A stretch of DNA of 64,000 bases from assembly GCF_003933245.1 (NCBI RefSeq), contig NZ_QUSX01000003.1, positions 186,001 through 250,000 on the forward strand, written 5' to 3'. The stretch is from Maribacter algicola. GTDB lineage: Bacteria > Bacteroidota > Bacteroidia > Flavobacteriales > Flavobacteriaceae. The stretch's first letter is position 1, and each line of letters begins with the position of its first letter. The translations under genes were made by a program, and so were the position numbers. The notes below the pieces were generated by a model that was not told where the DNA came from, did not search any database, and was given only the letters and a program-made list of their open reading frames with translations. Positions 45,934-54,604 of the stretch are shown here, one piece after another.

Positions 45934-46995
45934 CTATGCTATACTTTGAACCACTTCTTTTTTAGCCTCTTTTTTGGAGCCGTCAAATCCTTCTACCCCA
46001 CCCACAGTAGTATATTTCATAACATACCGCTTACCGGGATTGATGATTTGATACGCATACTGACACATGACGGCAGCCTCATGAAACCCTGATAAAATCA
46101 ATTTCAACTTTCCTTCATAGGTATTTACGTCACCGATAGCGAAAACACCGGGTAAATTGGTTTGGTAGTCCTTGGCATTGTTCACCTTTATAGCATTCTT
46201 CTCAATTTCCAATCCCCAATTACCGATTGGACCCAATTTCGGTGAAAGTCCGAAAAGGGGAATAAAATTATCCACCTCTAGGTAGGTTTCACCCTTTTCG
46301 GCGTCGTTATGTTTGATGACAACGGCTTCCAACTTCTCATCACCATATAATTTTTTAACCTCGGCTTCCGTGAATAATTTTATTTTACCCAATTTGGCCA
46401 ATTCCGATGCTTTCTCAACGGAGTCCAAGGCTCCTCGAAATTCATTTCTACGGTGAACCAAGGATACTTCCGAAGCGACATCGGCCAAGAAAATGGCCCA
46501 ATCTAGGGCAGAATCTCCTCCACCGGCAATGACCACCTTTTTACCACGATAGACCTCCGGGTCCTTAACCATATAAGCCACGCCTTTATCCTCAAAATCC
46601 ACAATATTGGAAATGGGAGGCTTTCTTGGCTCGAAAGAGCCCAAACCGCCTGCAATCACCACAACGGGTGCATGGTGCTGTGTACCTTTGTTCGTGGTAA
46701 CTATGTAGGAGCCATCTTCTTGTTTGTCCAAGGTTTCCGCCCGTTCTCCCAAGGTAAATCCGGCTTCAAATGGCTTTATCTGTTCCATAAGATTATCCAC
46801 TAATGTACCCGCCAATATTTCCGGAAAAGCTGGAATATCATAAATCGGTTTTTTGGGATAAATCTCCGAGCACTGACCACCAGGCTGTGGCAATGCATCG
46901 ATAAGATGGCATTTTAATTTTAGCAGTCCTGCTTCAAATACGGTAAATAATCCTGTTGGGCCTGCACCTATGATTACAATATCTGTTTTTATCAT
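45934..46995 (-). CDS. Thioredoxin-reductase-like ferredoxin--NADP reductase
   Basis: A 353-residue flavoprotein with an FAD motif GAGPTGLFTVFEAGL (10-24) and an NADPH motif VVIAGGGDSALDWA near 155. The CxxC of thioredoxin reductase is absent, and the protein carries the C-terminal extension of the TrxR-like FNR group. It most likely reduces ferredoxin for the sulfite reductase encoded two genes upstream. Last gene of the sulfate operon, 60 bases after the SUMT gene. Other ferredoxin partners are possible. Confidence 0.9.
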   Translation of the reverse strand: MIKTDIVIIGAGPTGLFTVFEAGLLKLKCHLIDALPQPGGQCSEIYPKKPIYDIPAFPEILAGTLVDNLMEQIKPFEAGFTLGERAETLDKQEDGSYIVTTNKGTQHHAPVVVIAGGLGSFEPRKPPISNIVDFEDKGVAYMVKDPEVYRGKKVVIAGGGDSALDWAIFLADVASEVSLVHRRNEFRGALDSVEKASELAKLGKIKLFTEAEVKKLYGDEKLEAVVIKHNDAEKGETYLEVDNFIPLFGLSPKLGPIGNWGLEIEKNAIKVNNAKDYQTNLPGVFAIGDVNTYEGKLKLILSGFHEAAVMCQYAYQIINPGKRYVMKYTTVGGVEGFDGSKKEAKKEVVQSIA

Positions 46996-47055
46996 ACTTC
47001 TTAATTAGGATTTAGTGGTTAGGAGTTAGCTGTTTAGATAAAAAAAATCTTTTAT

Positions 47056-47892
47056 CTATTCACTTAGAACTTTTAACTCTTTACTATCTACATATCGTTT
47101 TTTTATTTCGATAAGCTTTTGCCGATGTCCAACCACTTCACCAATTATAATGATGGCAGGATTGGACAACCTATTCTTCTTTACTTCGTCTTCTATATTG
47201 GAAATAGTCCCTACCGCTATTTTCTCGTCTTTCCAAGTACCATTTTGGATAATGGCAATAGCTGTTTCGTCCTTCCCTTCCTTTTTAAAAAAAGAAACAA
47301 TTTCGGGTAATTTGGACATTCCCATGAGAATGACAACCGTAGCATTACTTTTAGCTGCCAAGGCTACGTCTCCTGATAATTTATGCTGTTTTGTAGTTCC
47401 CGTAATGACCCAAAAACTCTCCGAAGCCCCTCTTTTAGTAACTGGGATATTTTGATAGGCCGGCACACTTAAACCGGACGAAATTCCGGGAACCATTGCC
47501 GTTTCCAGACCGTGGAAAGCTGCAAATTCCATTTCCTCCGCACCACGGCCGAAAACAAAGGGATCACCTCCTTTTAGCCGGACTACGTGCCCGTGGGATT
47601 TGGCCCTGGAAACAATAAGCTCGTTTATTTGGTCCTGTTGATAGGTGTAACAACCTTTTCTTTTTCCAACGAATATCTTTTCTACTTTTGGGGCATATTG
47701 TAAAAGCTCTTCGTTAACAAGAGCATCATACAAAACTACATCGGCGCTTTGAAGGGCCTTTATTGCCTTAACGGTAATCAATTCAGGGTCACCCGGTCCT
47801 GCTCCCACAACAGTTAACCTCCCCCCCGTTTGGAAGGGAGTGTTTACTGCCGCTGCGATTGTTTTTTGATTGGGTTGTTTGTTAAACTGCAT
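47056..47892 (-). CDS. cobA: Uroporphyrinogen-III C-methyltransferase (SUMT)
   Basis: SAM-dependent methylation of uroporphyrinogen III at C2 and C7 to precorrin-2, the first step to siroheme. VVGAGPGDPELITVKA (about 28-43), VVLYDALVN, VVRLKGGDPFVFGRGAEE and VPGISSG are the family motifs. It has no CysG dehydrogenase/ferrochelatase domain, so those steps are encoded elsewhere. Lying directly after the sulfite reductase gene (1-base gap), it plainly serves its siroheme. Confidence 0.95.
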   Translation of the reverse strand: MQFNKQPNQKTIAAAVNTPFQTGGRLTVVGAGPGDPELITVKAIKALQSADVVLYDALVNEELLQYAPKVEKIFVGKRKGCYTYQQDQINELIVSRAKSHGHVVRLKGGDPFVFGRGAEEMEFAAFHGLETAMVPGISSGLSVPAYQNIPVTKRGASESFWVITGTTKQHKLSGDVALAAKSNATVVILMGMSKLPEIVSFFKKEGKDETAIAIIQNGTWKDEKIAVGTISNIEDEVKKNRLSNPAIIIIGEVVGHRQKLIEIKKRYVDSKELKVLSE

Positions 47893-47893
47893 T

Positions 47894-49984
47894 TTAAACT
47901 TGCGCTAATTCTCGTTCCCTATACTTTTCAACGGTTTCTAAAAACAATCTTGCATTTTTCAAATAGGATGTGGCAAATTCTTTCGTAGGCTCATTTTTGT
48001 TGATTTGCAAAACCATGTTCTCAAAACCACCCGAAACCTCGATTCTACCATCGGCAACAAACTTCTCATCAAAATCTTTGATAATACTGGCGTGGGTGTT
48101 CACTTTGGTATTTTCTGATGTCAATAAGGCCTTGGCCGAATTGACCATTGAGGCATAGGCATAATAAATACTGGCAGCCCATTTTTCCTCCTCAAATTTC
48201 TCTTGGGCATTCTGAATTTTTTCCTCACTTTCAAAAAGTAAGGTGGCTATCAAATCAATGACTACCCCTGCGCATTCACCAACTCCGATAGCTTTTTCAT
48301 ATTTTTCAGTATTTCCCCAATCAATAAAATCATCGGCAGTTAAATCATCGACACTGGATAAATGGGTCAAGAAATCGTAGAAATACATTTGTCCTTTTTC
48401 GGCATAATAATCCGGAAAGGTTTTCCCGTTACCGTTAGCATCAAAATCGTCCAATATCAATCGTAATGCTTCAGGTCCCCTCTTGCTTGGCACTTTTACA
48501 ACCTTATCCGCAAAACGGCCATTTCCGTTACCGTCGTTTCCTCCACCTAACAATACCTGTAGGGCCGGGGCCACTAATTTGTCCTTAGTGCGGACCGACA
48601 TCCCCTGGAAACCTATATTGGCCATATTGTGCTGCCCACAGGCATTCATACAGCCGCTTATTTTAATAACCACATCCGGATTCTCAATATATTGTGGATA
48701 TTCTGCTTTTATCACCCGTTCCAACTCTTCCGCTATTCCCGTACTACTCGCAATACCCAGGTTGCAGGTATCCGTTCCGGGACAGGCGGTAATATCCAAG
48801 GCCTTATTATAACCGGCCTCCGCAAAGCCTAATTTTTTTAGTTCCGTGTAGAAAAATGGAATGGCATCCTCCTTTACATAGGGAATCAATATGTTTTGTC
48901 TCAAGGTCAACCGGAATTCCCCCGCAGCATATTTCTGTACCAAATCCGCTAACAATCTGGCCTTGTCCGTGTAAAAATCTCCCAAAAGAACCTTAATTCC
49001 TATTGCCACAAAACCACCTTGCTTCTGTGGTACGATGTTGGTAGACTTCCATTTTTCAAATTCCTTGATATCGTCGATATCTGCTATTGGAGCTTCGAGT
49101 TCGGAAACTTTTATCTTAGGGTATGCTAAAGCATCAATGGGATAGGTTTTAAAAGGAATTGCCTTGCATTCTTCATCAATCAGTTTTCTAAAACCATCCA
49201 AGCCCACATCTTTTAATAAGAACTTCAGCCTGGCTTTTGCCCTGCTTTTTCGTTCTCCAAAGCGGTCAAAAACACGTACCACTACTTCCATCAAAGGAAT
49301 TATTTTATCCGAGGGCAAAAACTCATATAAAACATCCGCATGCCTCGGTTGAGATCCCAATCCCCCACCAAGCATAACCTTAAAACCTTTAATACCCTCT
49401 TTGATTTTGGCTATAAAACCAAGGTCGTGCATGTAGGAAAGTCCAGTATCTTCATCCGAAGCGGAAAAGGATACCTTAAACTTTCGTCCCATTTCCTGAC
49501 TCACAGGATTTCTTAAAAAATATTGAAAAAGTGCGTGAGCATAGGGCGATACATCAAAAGGCTCGTTTATATCGATTCCTGCGGTTTCGCTGGCCGTTAC
49601 ATTGCGTACCGTATTACCACAGGCTTCCCTGAGGGTAATATCATCCTTTTCCAACTCGGCCCATAACTCTGGGGTCCTGTTCAAATCCACATAATGAATT
49701 TGAATATCCTGTCTAGTAGTGATATGAAGTCTTCCCCTAGAATATTCATCCGAAACCTCACAAATACGATGCAATTGTTTAGATGTTACCTTTCCGTAAG
49801 GCAACTTTATCCTGATCATCTGAACCCCTGGTTGACGCTGTCCATAAACTCCCCTGGCCAAGCGAAGACTTCGAAATTTCTCCTCATCCAGCTTACCTCC
49901 ATGGAATTCATGAATCTTTCGTTCCAACTCTAGGATATCCTTTTCAACAATAGGATTTTCTATTTCTGTTCTAAAACTTTGCAT
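47894..49984 (-). CDS. Siroheme sulfite reductase with C-terminal HEPN domain
   Basis: A 696-residue protein. Residues 1 to about 560 are a ferredoxin-type nitrite/sulfite reductase with two half-repeats: RGVYGQRQPGVQMIRIKLP and LHITTRQDIQIHYV in the first, LRLTLRQNILIPYV-like FRLTLRQNILIPYV in the second. The [4Fe-4S]-siroheme ligands are Cys401, Cys407 (CPGTDTC), Cys445 and Cys449 (CMNAC). From about 575 on there is a HEPN helical domain (EEEKWAASIYYAYASMVNSA) with no RxxxxH nuclease motif. Context with cysH, cysD, cysN and SUMT points to sulfite rather than nitrite. It follows cysN after 116 AT-rich bases. Confidence 0.92.
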   Translation of the reverse strand: MQSFRTEIENPIVEKDILELERKIHEFHGGKLDEEKFRSLRLARGVYGQRQPGVQMIRIKLPYGKVTSKQLHRICEVSDEYSRGRLHITTRQDIQIHYVDLNRTPELWAELEKDDITLREACGNTVRNVTASETAGIDINEPFDVSPYAHALFQYFLRNPVSQEMGRKFKVSFSASDEDTGLSYMHDLGFIAKIKEGIKGFKVMLGGGLGSQPRHADVLYEFLPSDKIIPLMEVVVRVFDRFGERKSRAKARLKFLLKDVGLDGFRKLIDEECKAIPFKTYPIDALAYPKIKVSELEAPIADIDDIKEFEKWKSTNIVPQKQGGFVAIGIKVLLGDFYTDKARLLADLVQKYAAGEFRLTLRQNILIPYVKEDAIPFFYTELKKLGFAEAGYNKALDITACPGTDTCNLGIASSTGIAEELERVIKAEYPQYIENPDVVIKISGCMNACGQHNMANIGFQGMSVRTKDKLVAPALQVLLGGGNDGNGNGRFADKVVKVPSKRGPEALRLILDDFDANGNGKTFPDYYAEKGQMYFYDFLTHLSSVDDLTADDFIDWGNTEKYEKAIGVGECAGVVIDLIATLLFESEEKIQNAQEKFEEEKWAASIYYAYASMVNSAKALLTSENTKVNTHASIIKDFDEKFVADGRIEVSGGFENMVLQINKNEPTKEFATSYLKNARLFLETVEKYRERELAQV

Positions 49985-50100
49985 TGCTATTTTTAATTTG
50001 ATCTTGTCCCGCTTCCTTTATTATAATATTAACCCTATCGGCTTTATATGTTTTAATTCAAAATTATCTTGAACCTTTAATTCATTGAAGAAATTTAGGA

Positions 50101-51348
50101 CTAACTTATAAAACCGGCCCCTACCGTATTATTTGATTGTGTATCGATTAGAATAAAGGAACCATTGGTCCTATGATTCTTGAACTTATCATAAAATATA
50201 GGTTTATTCAATCTAAAACTCACCTCGGCAATATCGTTCATATCCAACGACTGGGCTTCCGCATCCACCCCGGAATAATCCGGCGCAATCTTATGATGCA
50301 CTTGATCTACCTTGGCCAATACTTTATTGACCCCATGTTGCACCACATATTTGTTCCCTGCCGTCAACGGCTTGGAATCCATCCAAGAGATGGTCGCGGT
50401 AAATTGCTTTTCAATCGTGGGTAAGTCATTCGCTTTGACCAACATATCACCCCTGCTTAAATTAATTTCGTCTTCCAACGTAATGGTCACAGATGATCTT
50501 CTCGAAGCCGTTTTATATTTTTTATCGTATACATAAATCTCCTTGATTCTCGACCTTGTTTGGGAAGGTAGTGCGATAACCTCATCCCCTACACTCAACT
50601 CGCCACCGTAAACCTTACCTGCAAATCCCCTAAAATCATGATGCTCCTCCGTTTTTGGACGAATGACATATTGCACTGGAAAGCGCGGCGTACCTACATT
50701 GGAAACGGCTGCCAAATCCAGTCCTTCCAAATGCTCCAACAAGGTTTCCCCTTTGTACCACGGAGTATTTGCGGATTTATTCACCACATTATCCCCCTTA
50801 AGGGCACTCACCGGAACAAACGTGATTTTTTGATCGGCGTAATCCCGCTTTTCCATCAATTTTTCAAAATCAGCCTTAATTTCATTGTATCGCTCTTCCG
50901 AAAAATCGACCAGATCCATTTTATTGATGGCTACCACTACTTCCTTTATACGTAGAAGATTATTGATGAAAAAATGCCTGTTGGTCTGCTCAATGACCCC
51001 TTTGCGGGCATCGATCAATATAATGGCCGCCTGAGAGGTAGAGGCACCCGTTACCATATTTCGGGTATATTCCACATGTCCTGGGGTATCGGCGATGATA
51101 TAGCTTTTCTTCGCAGTGGAAAAATAGATATGGGCTACATCTATGGTAATTCCCTGCTCCCGCTCGGCTACCAACCCATCCGTAGCCAAGGAAAAATCCA
51201 AATAATCATATCCTTTTTGCTTACTGGTCCTTTCTATGGCTTCGAGTTTATCCGAAGTCAGGGATTTGGTATCGTAAAGTATCCTTCCAATCAAGGTACT
51301 TTTACCATCATCTACACTACCTGCCGTTGCTATTTTTAGTACTTCCAA
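50101..51348 (-). CDS. cysN: Sulfate adenylyltransferase subunit 1 CysN
   Basis: EF-Tu-like GTPase that drives ATP sulfurylase activity of CysD, activating sulfate to APS. G1 GSVDDGKST at 10-18, RERGITIDVAH-type switch (EREQGITIDVAHIYF), G3 DTPGH, G4 NKMD and G5 VSALKGDN are all present. At 415 residues it has no APS kinase (CysC) domain. It follows cysD after 82 bases of AT-rich spacer that contains a TTGTTGG-like sequence and nothing else recognisable. Confidence 0.96.
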   Translation of the reverse strand: MEVLKIATAGSVDDGKSTLIGRILYDTKSLTSDKLEAIERTSKQKGYDYLDFSLATDGLVAEREQGITIDVAHIYFSTAKKSYIIADTPGHVEYTRNMVTGASTSQAAIILIDARKGVIEQTNRHFFINNLLRIKEVVVAINKMDLVDFSEERYNEIKADFEKLMEKRDYADQKITFVPVSALKGDNVVNKSANTPWYKGETLLEHLEGLDLAAVSNVGTPRFPVQYVIRPKTEEHHDFRGFAGKVYGGELSVGDEVIALPSQTRSRIKEIYVYDKKYKTASRRSSVTITLEDEINLSRGDMLVKANDLPTIEKQFTATISWMDSKPLTAGNKYVVQHGVNKVLAKVDQVHHKIAPDYSGVDAEAQSLDMNDIAEVSFRLNKPIFYDKFKNHRTNGSFILIDTQSNNTVGAGFIS

Positions 51349-51430
51349 TTTCGTTTTTCGTTGTTAGTTCATAGTTGTTGGTGATATTCGAAGAATACTA
51401 TCAACGAAGAACCAATTACTATCAACCAGA

Positions 51431-52369
51431 TTAAAAATATCCTTGTTGTTTTCTTTTTTCCATGGCCGCTTCGGAACGCTTGTCGTCTATACGAGCACCT
51501 CGTTCTGAAATGGAAGAATCCCTAATTTCCGCTACCACCTTATCTATACTTATGGCATCAGATAGAACGGCCGCTGTACAGGACATATCCCCTACCGTTC
51601 TAAAACGAACCATTCGTTCTTCCACAACCTCATCCTCGTCCCTGAATACAATTCCATCTTCGGCAGACCATATCATACCGTCCCTAAGAAAGGTCTTACG
51701 CTTATGTGCAAAATAGATGGAAGGTATCTCTATGCCTTCATCCTTTATATAGGACCAAACATCTAGCTCCGTCCAGTTGGAAATAGGGAAAACACGTACG
51801 TTCTGACCCAACTCAATCTGACCGTTTAACATATCGAACAATTCCGGTCTTTGGTTTCTTTCGTCCCATTGTCCAAAATCGTCACGAACAGAAAATATCC
51901 TTTCCTTGGCCCTTGCTTTTTCCTCATCCCTACGGGCGCCACCAATACAAGCATCGAACTTAAACTCTTCAATGGCATCCAATAATGTGGTGGTTTGCAA
52001 ACTGTTTCTGCTAGAATATCTTCCGGATTCCTCCTTGACCTTTCCCTGATCAATGGAGTCCTGAACATTTCTAACGATAAGTTCCAATCCCAGTTCCTTC
52101 ACCAAGCGATCTCTAAATTCTATGGTCTCAGGAAAATTATGTCCCGTGTCGATATGCATCAAGGGAAAGGGAATTTTAGCGGGCCAGAAGGCCTTTTGGG
52201 CCAACCTTACCAAAGTAATCGAGTCCTTTCCTCCAGAAAACAATAAAACGGGTTTTTCAAATTGTGCCGCAACCTCCCTCAAAATATAAATGGCCTCGTT
52301 CTCTAAGGCATTGATATGGGCAGTATTCTCAATGATTTCCGTTGGCACTTCCAATTCTTTAACTTCCAT
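51431..52369 (-). CDS. cysD: Sulfate adenylyltransferase subunit 2 CysD
   Basis: Catalytic subunit of ATP sulfurylase, making APS from sulfate and ATP. The PP-loop SGGKDSITLV is at 45-54; further motifs are LMHIDTGHNFPETIEFRD (about 74-91), CIGGARRDEEKARAKERIFS and FPISNWTELDVW. 312 residues is normal. It starts 9 bases after cysH and pairs with cysN. Confidence 0.97.
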   Translation of the reverse strand: MEVKELEVPTEIIENTAHINALENEAIYILREVAAQFEKPVLLFSGGKDSITLVRLAQKAFWPAKIPFPLMHIDTGHNFPETIEFRDRLVKELGLELIVRNVQDSIDQGKVKEESGRYSSRNSLQTTTLLDAIEEFKFDACIGGARRDEEKARAKERIFSVRDDFGQWDERNQRPELFDMLNGQIELGQNVRVFPISNWTELDVWSYIKDEGIEIPSIYFAHKRKTFLRDGMIWSAEDGIVFRDEDEVVEERMVRFRTVGDMSCTAAVLSDAISIDKVVAEIRDSSISERGARIDDKRSEAAMEKRKQQGYF

Positions 52370-52378
52370 AGATATTTT

Positions 52379-53002
52379 TTATGTATGTAATCCGCACTCC
52401 CTATTGGCCAAAACCTTAGTGGGATCAAAATAGTTATGTTCATTGGGAAGATCGAACTTCCTTAAATAGGTATCTAATTGGGTATCACTATAATGATAGA
52501 AAGGACTCACTTTTAGCACTCCGTCCTTGCTCAAACTTAATATATCCAAACTATCGCGCAGGGCTGTCTGACCTTTGCGCAAGTTCGTAAACCAAACATC
52601 CGGCTTAAAGTCGGACATGGCCCTGGCAAAAGGTTCCAATTTCACCTGCTTGGTAAATTCCTCATGGAGGGGATCATCAATTTGTGGAATTCCCATTATG
52701 GCATCCCTATGGGCAGAGGTCTGTCTTGGAACATATAGTTTGATGTTCAACTGTAACCTTTCAATTAGCTCCTCCGCATGTTTGTAGGTCTTTGGGGTAT
52801 TGTACCCCGTATCGCACCAAATCACAGGAATATCCTGACTTACTTGCGATACCGCATGTAAAATAGCGACTTCATAAGGCCTAAAATTGGTAGTAACCAC
52901 TGGCGTATTACCATGTTTTACGGCCCAAGAGATGATTTCCTCTGGTGGTATACCCTTGAATTGGGCGTTCAATTGTTGAATTTGAGATGTTGTAAATGCC
53001 AT
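52379..53002 (-). CDS. cysH: Phosphoadenylyl-sulfate (PAPS/APS) reductase CysH
   Basis: Reduces activated sulfate to sulfite with thioredoxin-type donors. The PP-loop region (VVTTNFRPYEVAILHAVSQ), WCDTGYNTPKTY, WFTNLRKGQTALR and the catalytic C-terminus ECGLHT are recognisable. The paired cysteines (CC...CxxC) that bind the [4Fe-4S] cluster of APS reductases are absent, which would indicate the PAPS type, yet no APS kinase gene lies in the window. At 207 residues it is shorter than E. coli CysH (244). It is 7 bases after the DUF2061 gene. Confidence 0.93.
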   Translation of the reverse strand: MAFTTSQIQQLNAQFKGIPPEEIISWAVKHGNTPVVTTNFRPYEVAILHAVSQVSQDIPVIWCDTGYNTPKTYKHAEELIERLQLNIKLYVPRQTSAHRDAIMGIPQIDDPLHEEFTKQVKLEPFARAMSDFKPDVWFTNLRKGQTALRDSLDILSLSKDGVLKVSPFYHYSDTQLDTYLRKFDLPNEHNYFDPTKVLANRECGLHT

Positions 53003-53009
53003 ACCTTAT

Positions 53010-53273
53010 TTATTTGCCCCATTTTATTAAGTTCCACAACCTTTCATGGAAAAAATAGAGAATCATTTTCGTGACAAAATCTATTGAGGCTATGGATGCC
53101 GCAATTGAAATCTTACCCGTAAGAATGTATGAAATAACAAGGGTGTCCAGAGTTCCTATGATTCGCCAGCTAAATGCCTTGGCAATACTACGAATGGGCT
53201 TTTCGGATTTTTTATCCTCGGCGTAGGTTGTTTTTGTGGTCTTCCTATCTAAAACAAGTTGATCTGCAATCAT
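53010..53273 (-). CDS. DUF2061 membrane protein
   Basis: An 87-residue protein with two hydrophobic segments: SIAKAFSWRIIGTLDTLVIS, which carries the family's 'K...WR.igt.dT' motif, then ISIAASIASIDFVTKMILYF, ending FHERLWNLIKWG. DUF2061 proteins are small membrane proteins often encoded with sulfate assimilation genes; a role in sulfate uptake or assimilation has been suggested only by such context. First gene of this operon, directly downstream of the promoter and operators described separately. Confidence 0.9.
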   Translation of the reverse strand: MIADQLVLDRKTTKTTYAEDKKSEKPIRSIAKAFSWRIIGTLDTLVISYILTGKISIAASIASIDFVTKMILYFFHERLWNLIKWGK

Positions 53274-53290
53274 CTAAATACTAAATTTTA

Positions 53291-53312
53291 TTACCCTACT
53301 TACTTAGTAGAG
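53291..53312. promoter_or_regulatory. Probable operator, copy 1 (at the transcript start)
   Basis: TTACCCTA-CTTA-CTTAGTAGA+G, containing the perfect inverted repeat CTACT-N5-AGTAG. It lies just downstream of the -7 element of the sulfate operon promoter, where a bound repressor would block initiation. It matches copy 2 at 17 of 22 positions. Confidence 0.7.
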
Positions 53313-53316
53313 TTTT

Positions 53317-53346
53317 CAAAAATAGAATTTAAATTTTACCTGTCAA
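53317..53346 (-). promoter_or_regulatory. Promoter of the sulfate assimilation operon
   Basis: On the minus strand TTG (53344-53346) and TATTTTTG (53317-53324) are 19 bases apart, an exact match to the Bacteroidota consensus. Transcription would begin near 53310, inside operator copy 1. Confidence 0.75.
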
Positions 53347-53370
53347 TAATGAAATCCTAAAAATATTAAT

Positions 53371-53392
53371 TTACCCTATAGATTTAGTAGAT
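53371..53392. promoter_or_regulatory. Probable operator, copy 2 (upstream)
   Basis: TTACCCTA-TAGA-TTTAGTAGA+T, exactly 80 bases from copy 1 in the same orientation, upstream of the -33 element. The Rrf2 regulator encoded 61 bases away is the obvious candidate to bind. Confidence 0.7.
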
Positions 53393-53452
53393 TATTAACA
53401 AAAGTAGGCTAAAAATAAGATATTCTCAACATGGATTCCTTTTGGGAATATC

Positions 53453-53884
53453 CTATTTTACATCCTTGGGAGTATCGCAAAGAATATCCTGCAAGGTATT
53501 GTTTCGGTATACCGTAAGGGCACTATCCCGCACTTGGAGCATCAGTTTGTGGACGGAGCAACGCGCTTCATCCGGGCAGTCGTCGCAGCTTTCATAAAAA
53601 TTAAGGCTTACACAGGGTACCATGGCTATGGGGCCTTCCAGTACCCGCATAACATCGGTCATGTAAATTTGGTCTGGATTCTTTAAAAGATAATATCCCC
53701 CACCTTTACCTTTTTTGGAACTCAGGAAACCCGACTTGCGAAGACTTAATAAAATACTTTCCAAAAACTTCTGGGAGATGTTCTCATGCGCTGAAATTTC
53801 GGAAATCTGAACGGGCTTTCTGTCTTTTTGGTTTCCCAAATAGGCCAGTGCCTTTAGTCCGTATTTTGTTTTTTTGGAAAGCAT
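53453..53884 (-). CDS. Rrf2-family transcriptional regulator with cysteine cluster
   Basis: From the ATG at 53882-53884 the protein has 143 residues: winged helix-turn-helix MLSKKTKYGLKALAYLGNQ and ISEISAHENISQKFLESILL (about 27-46), wing GFLSSKKGKGGGYYL, then a dimer helix. Cys91, Cys100, Cys103 and Cys109 (CVSLNFYESC, CPDEARC) could bind an iron-sulfur cluster as in IscR, or sense redox or sulfur state. It is next to, and on the same strand as, the sulfate operon, whose promoter carries paired operators. The frame extends to 53989, but homologues start at MLSKK. Confidence 0.92.
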   Translation of the reverse strand: MLSKKTKYGLKALAYLGNQKDRKPVQISEISAHENISQKFLESILLSLRKSGFLSSKKGKGGGYYLLKNPDQIYMTDVMRVLEGPIAMVPCVSLNFYESCDDCPDEARCSVHKLMLQVRDSALTVYRNNTLQDILCDTPKDVK

Positions 53885-54110
53885 GACGCTAAGATAATTA
53901 AAATTAAGGGTTGAGGACTTAAAATGGAACCTTGGGCAATCTAAGAAAAACTCAAATAGCGAAAAAATGAGGCGATGCAACCCCTTCATAGTGTGTATCT
54001 TTCCAATGATTAAAATTAAGTTGATAAATAATGTTAATCTTACACGTTACTTGTTCCATTACTAGTGATTATTTCTTATCTTGAAACATCCGATTCAAAA
54101 CAAACTCATT

Positions 54111-54578
54111 ATGTCAAAATTCAGCTTAAAAATAAACGGAAAGACCCAAGAGGTCGATGTGGACGAAAATACACCCATGCTCTGGGTGCTTAGGGACCAT
54201 CTCAAATTGGTAGGCACCAAATACGGTTGCGGTATTGCCCAATGTGGGGCCTGCACCGTTCACCTGGGAGATAATGCGGTCCGCTCCTGTCAATTACCAA
54301 TTTCATCTGTAGGCGACCAAGAAATCACAACCATAGAAGGGTTGTCCGATAACGGCGACCATCCAGTACAGCAAGCTTGGTTGGAAATTGATGTTCCCCA
54401 GTGCGGATATTGTCAGGCGGGACAGATAATGAGTGCATCGGCCCTATTAAAAAGGAACCCTTCCCCTTCGGATGAAGAAATAGAAGCGGCCATGAACGGA
54501 AATATCTGCAGATGTGGAACCTATGTGCGTATAAAGAAGGCTATAAAAACGGCCGCCTCGGCGACACAGAATGCATAA
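54111..54578 (+). CDS. [2Fe-2S] small subunit of a molybdenum hydroxylase (IorA-like, copy 1)
   Basis: Electron-transfer subunit of the xanthine dehydrogenase family, as in isoquinoline 1-oxidoreductase. Plant-type cluster ligands Cys40, Cys45, Cys48 and Cys60 ([14 protein letters not shown]) and the second cluster Cys98, Cys101, Cys133 and Cys135 (CGYC, CRC) are present. 155 residues from the ATG at 54111; a TTG at 54081 would add 10 residues. It is 26 bases upstream of the large subunit gene. About 80% of residues match the second copy at 58759. The 120 bases upstream show no clear promoter. Confidence 0.94.
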   Translation: MSKFSLKINGKTQEVDVDENTPMLWVLRDHLKLVGTKYGCGIAQCGACTVHLGDNAVRSCQLPISSVGDQEITTIEGLSDNGDHPVQQAWLEIDVPQCGYCQAGQIMSASALLKRNPSPSDEEIEAAMNGNICRCGTYVRIKKAIKTAASATQNA

Positions 54579-54604
54579 CTCGAACCAGGTAAAAACTTAA
54601 AAAA

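Noticed and set aside
50029..50048. Possible third copy of the sulfate operator (TTAACCCTATCGGCTTTATA) between cysN and the sulfite reductase gene
   Set aside because: Only about 14 of 22 positions agree and the TTAGTAGA half is missing; not better than chance in AT-rich DNA.
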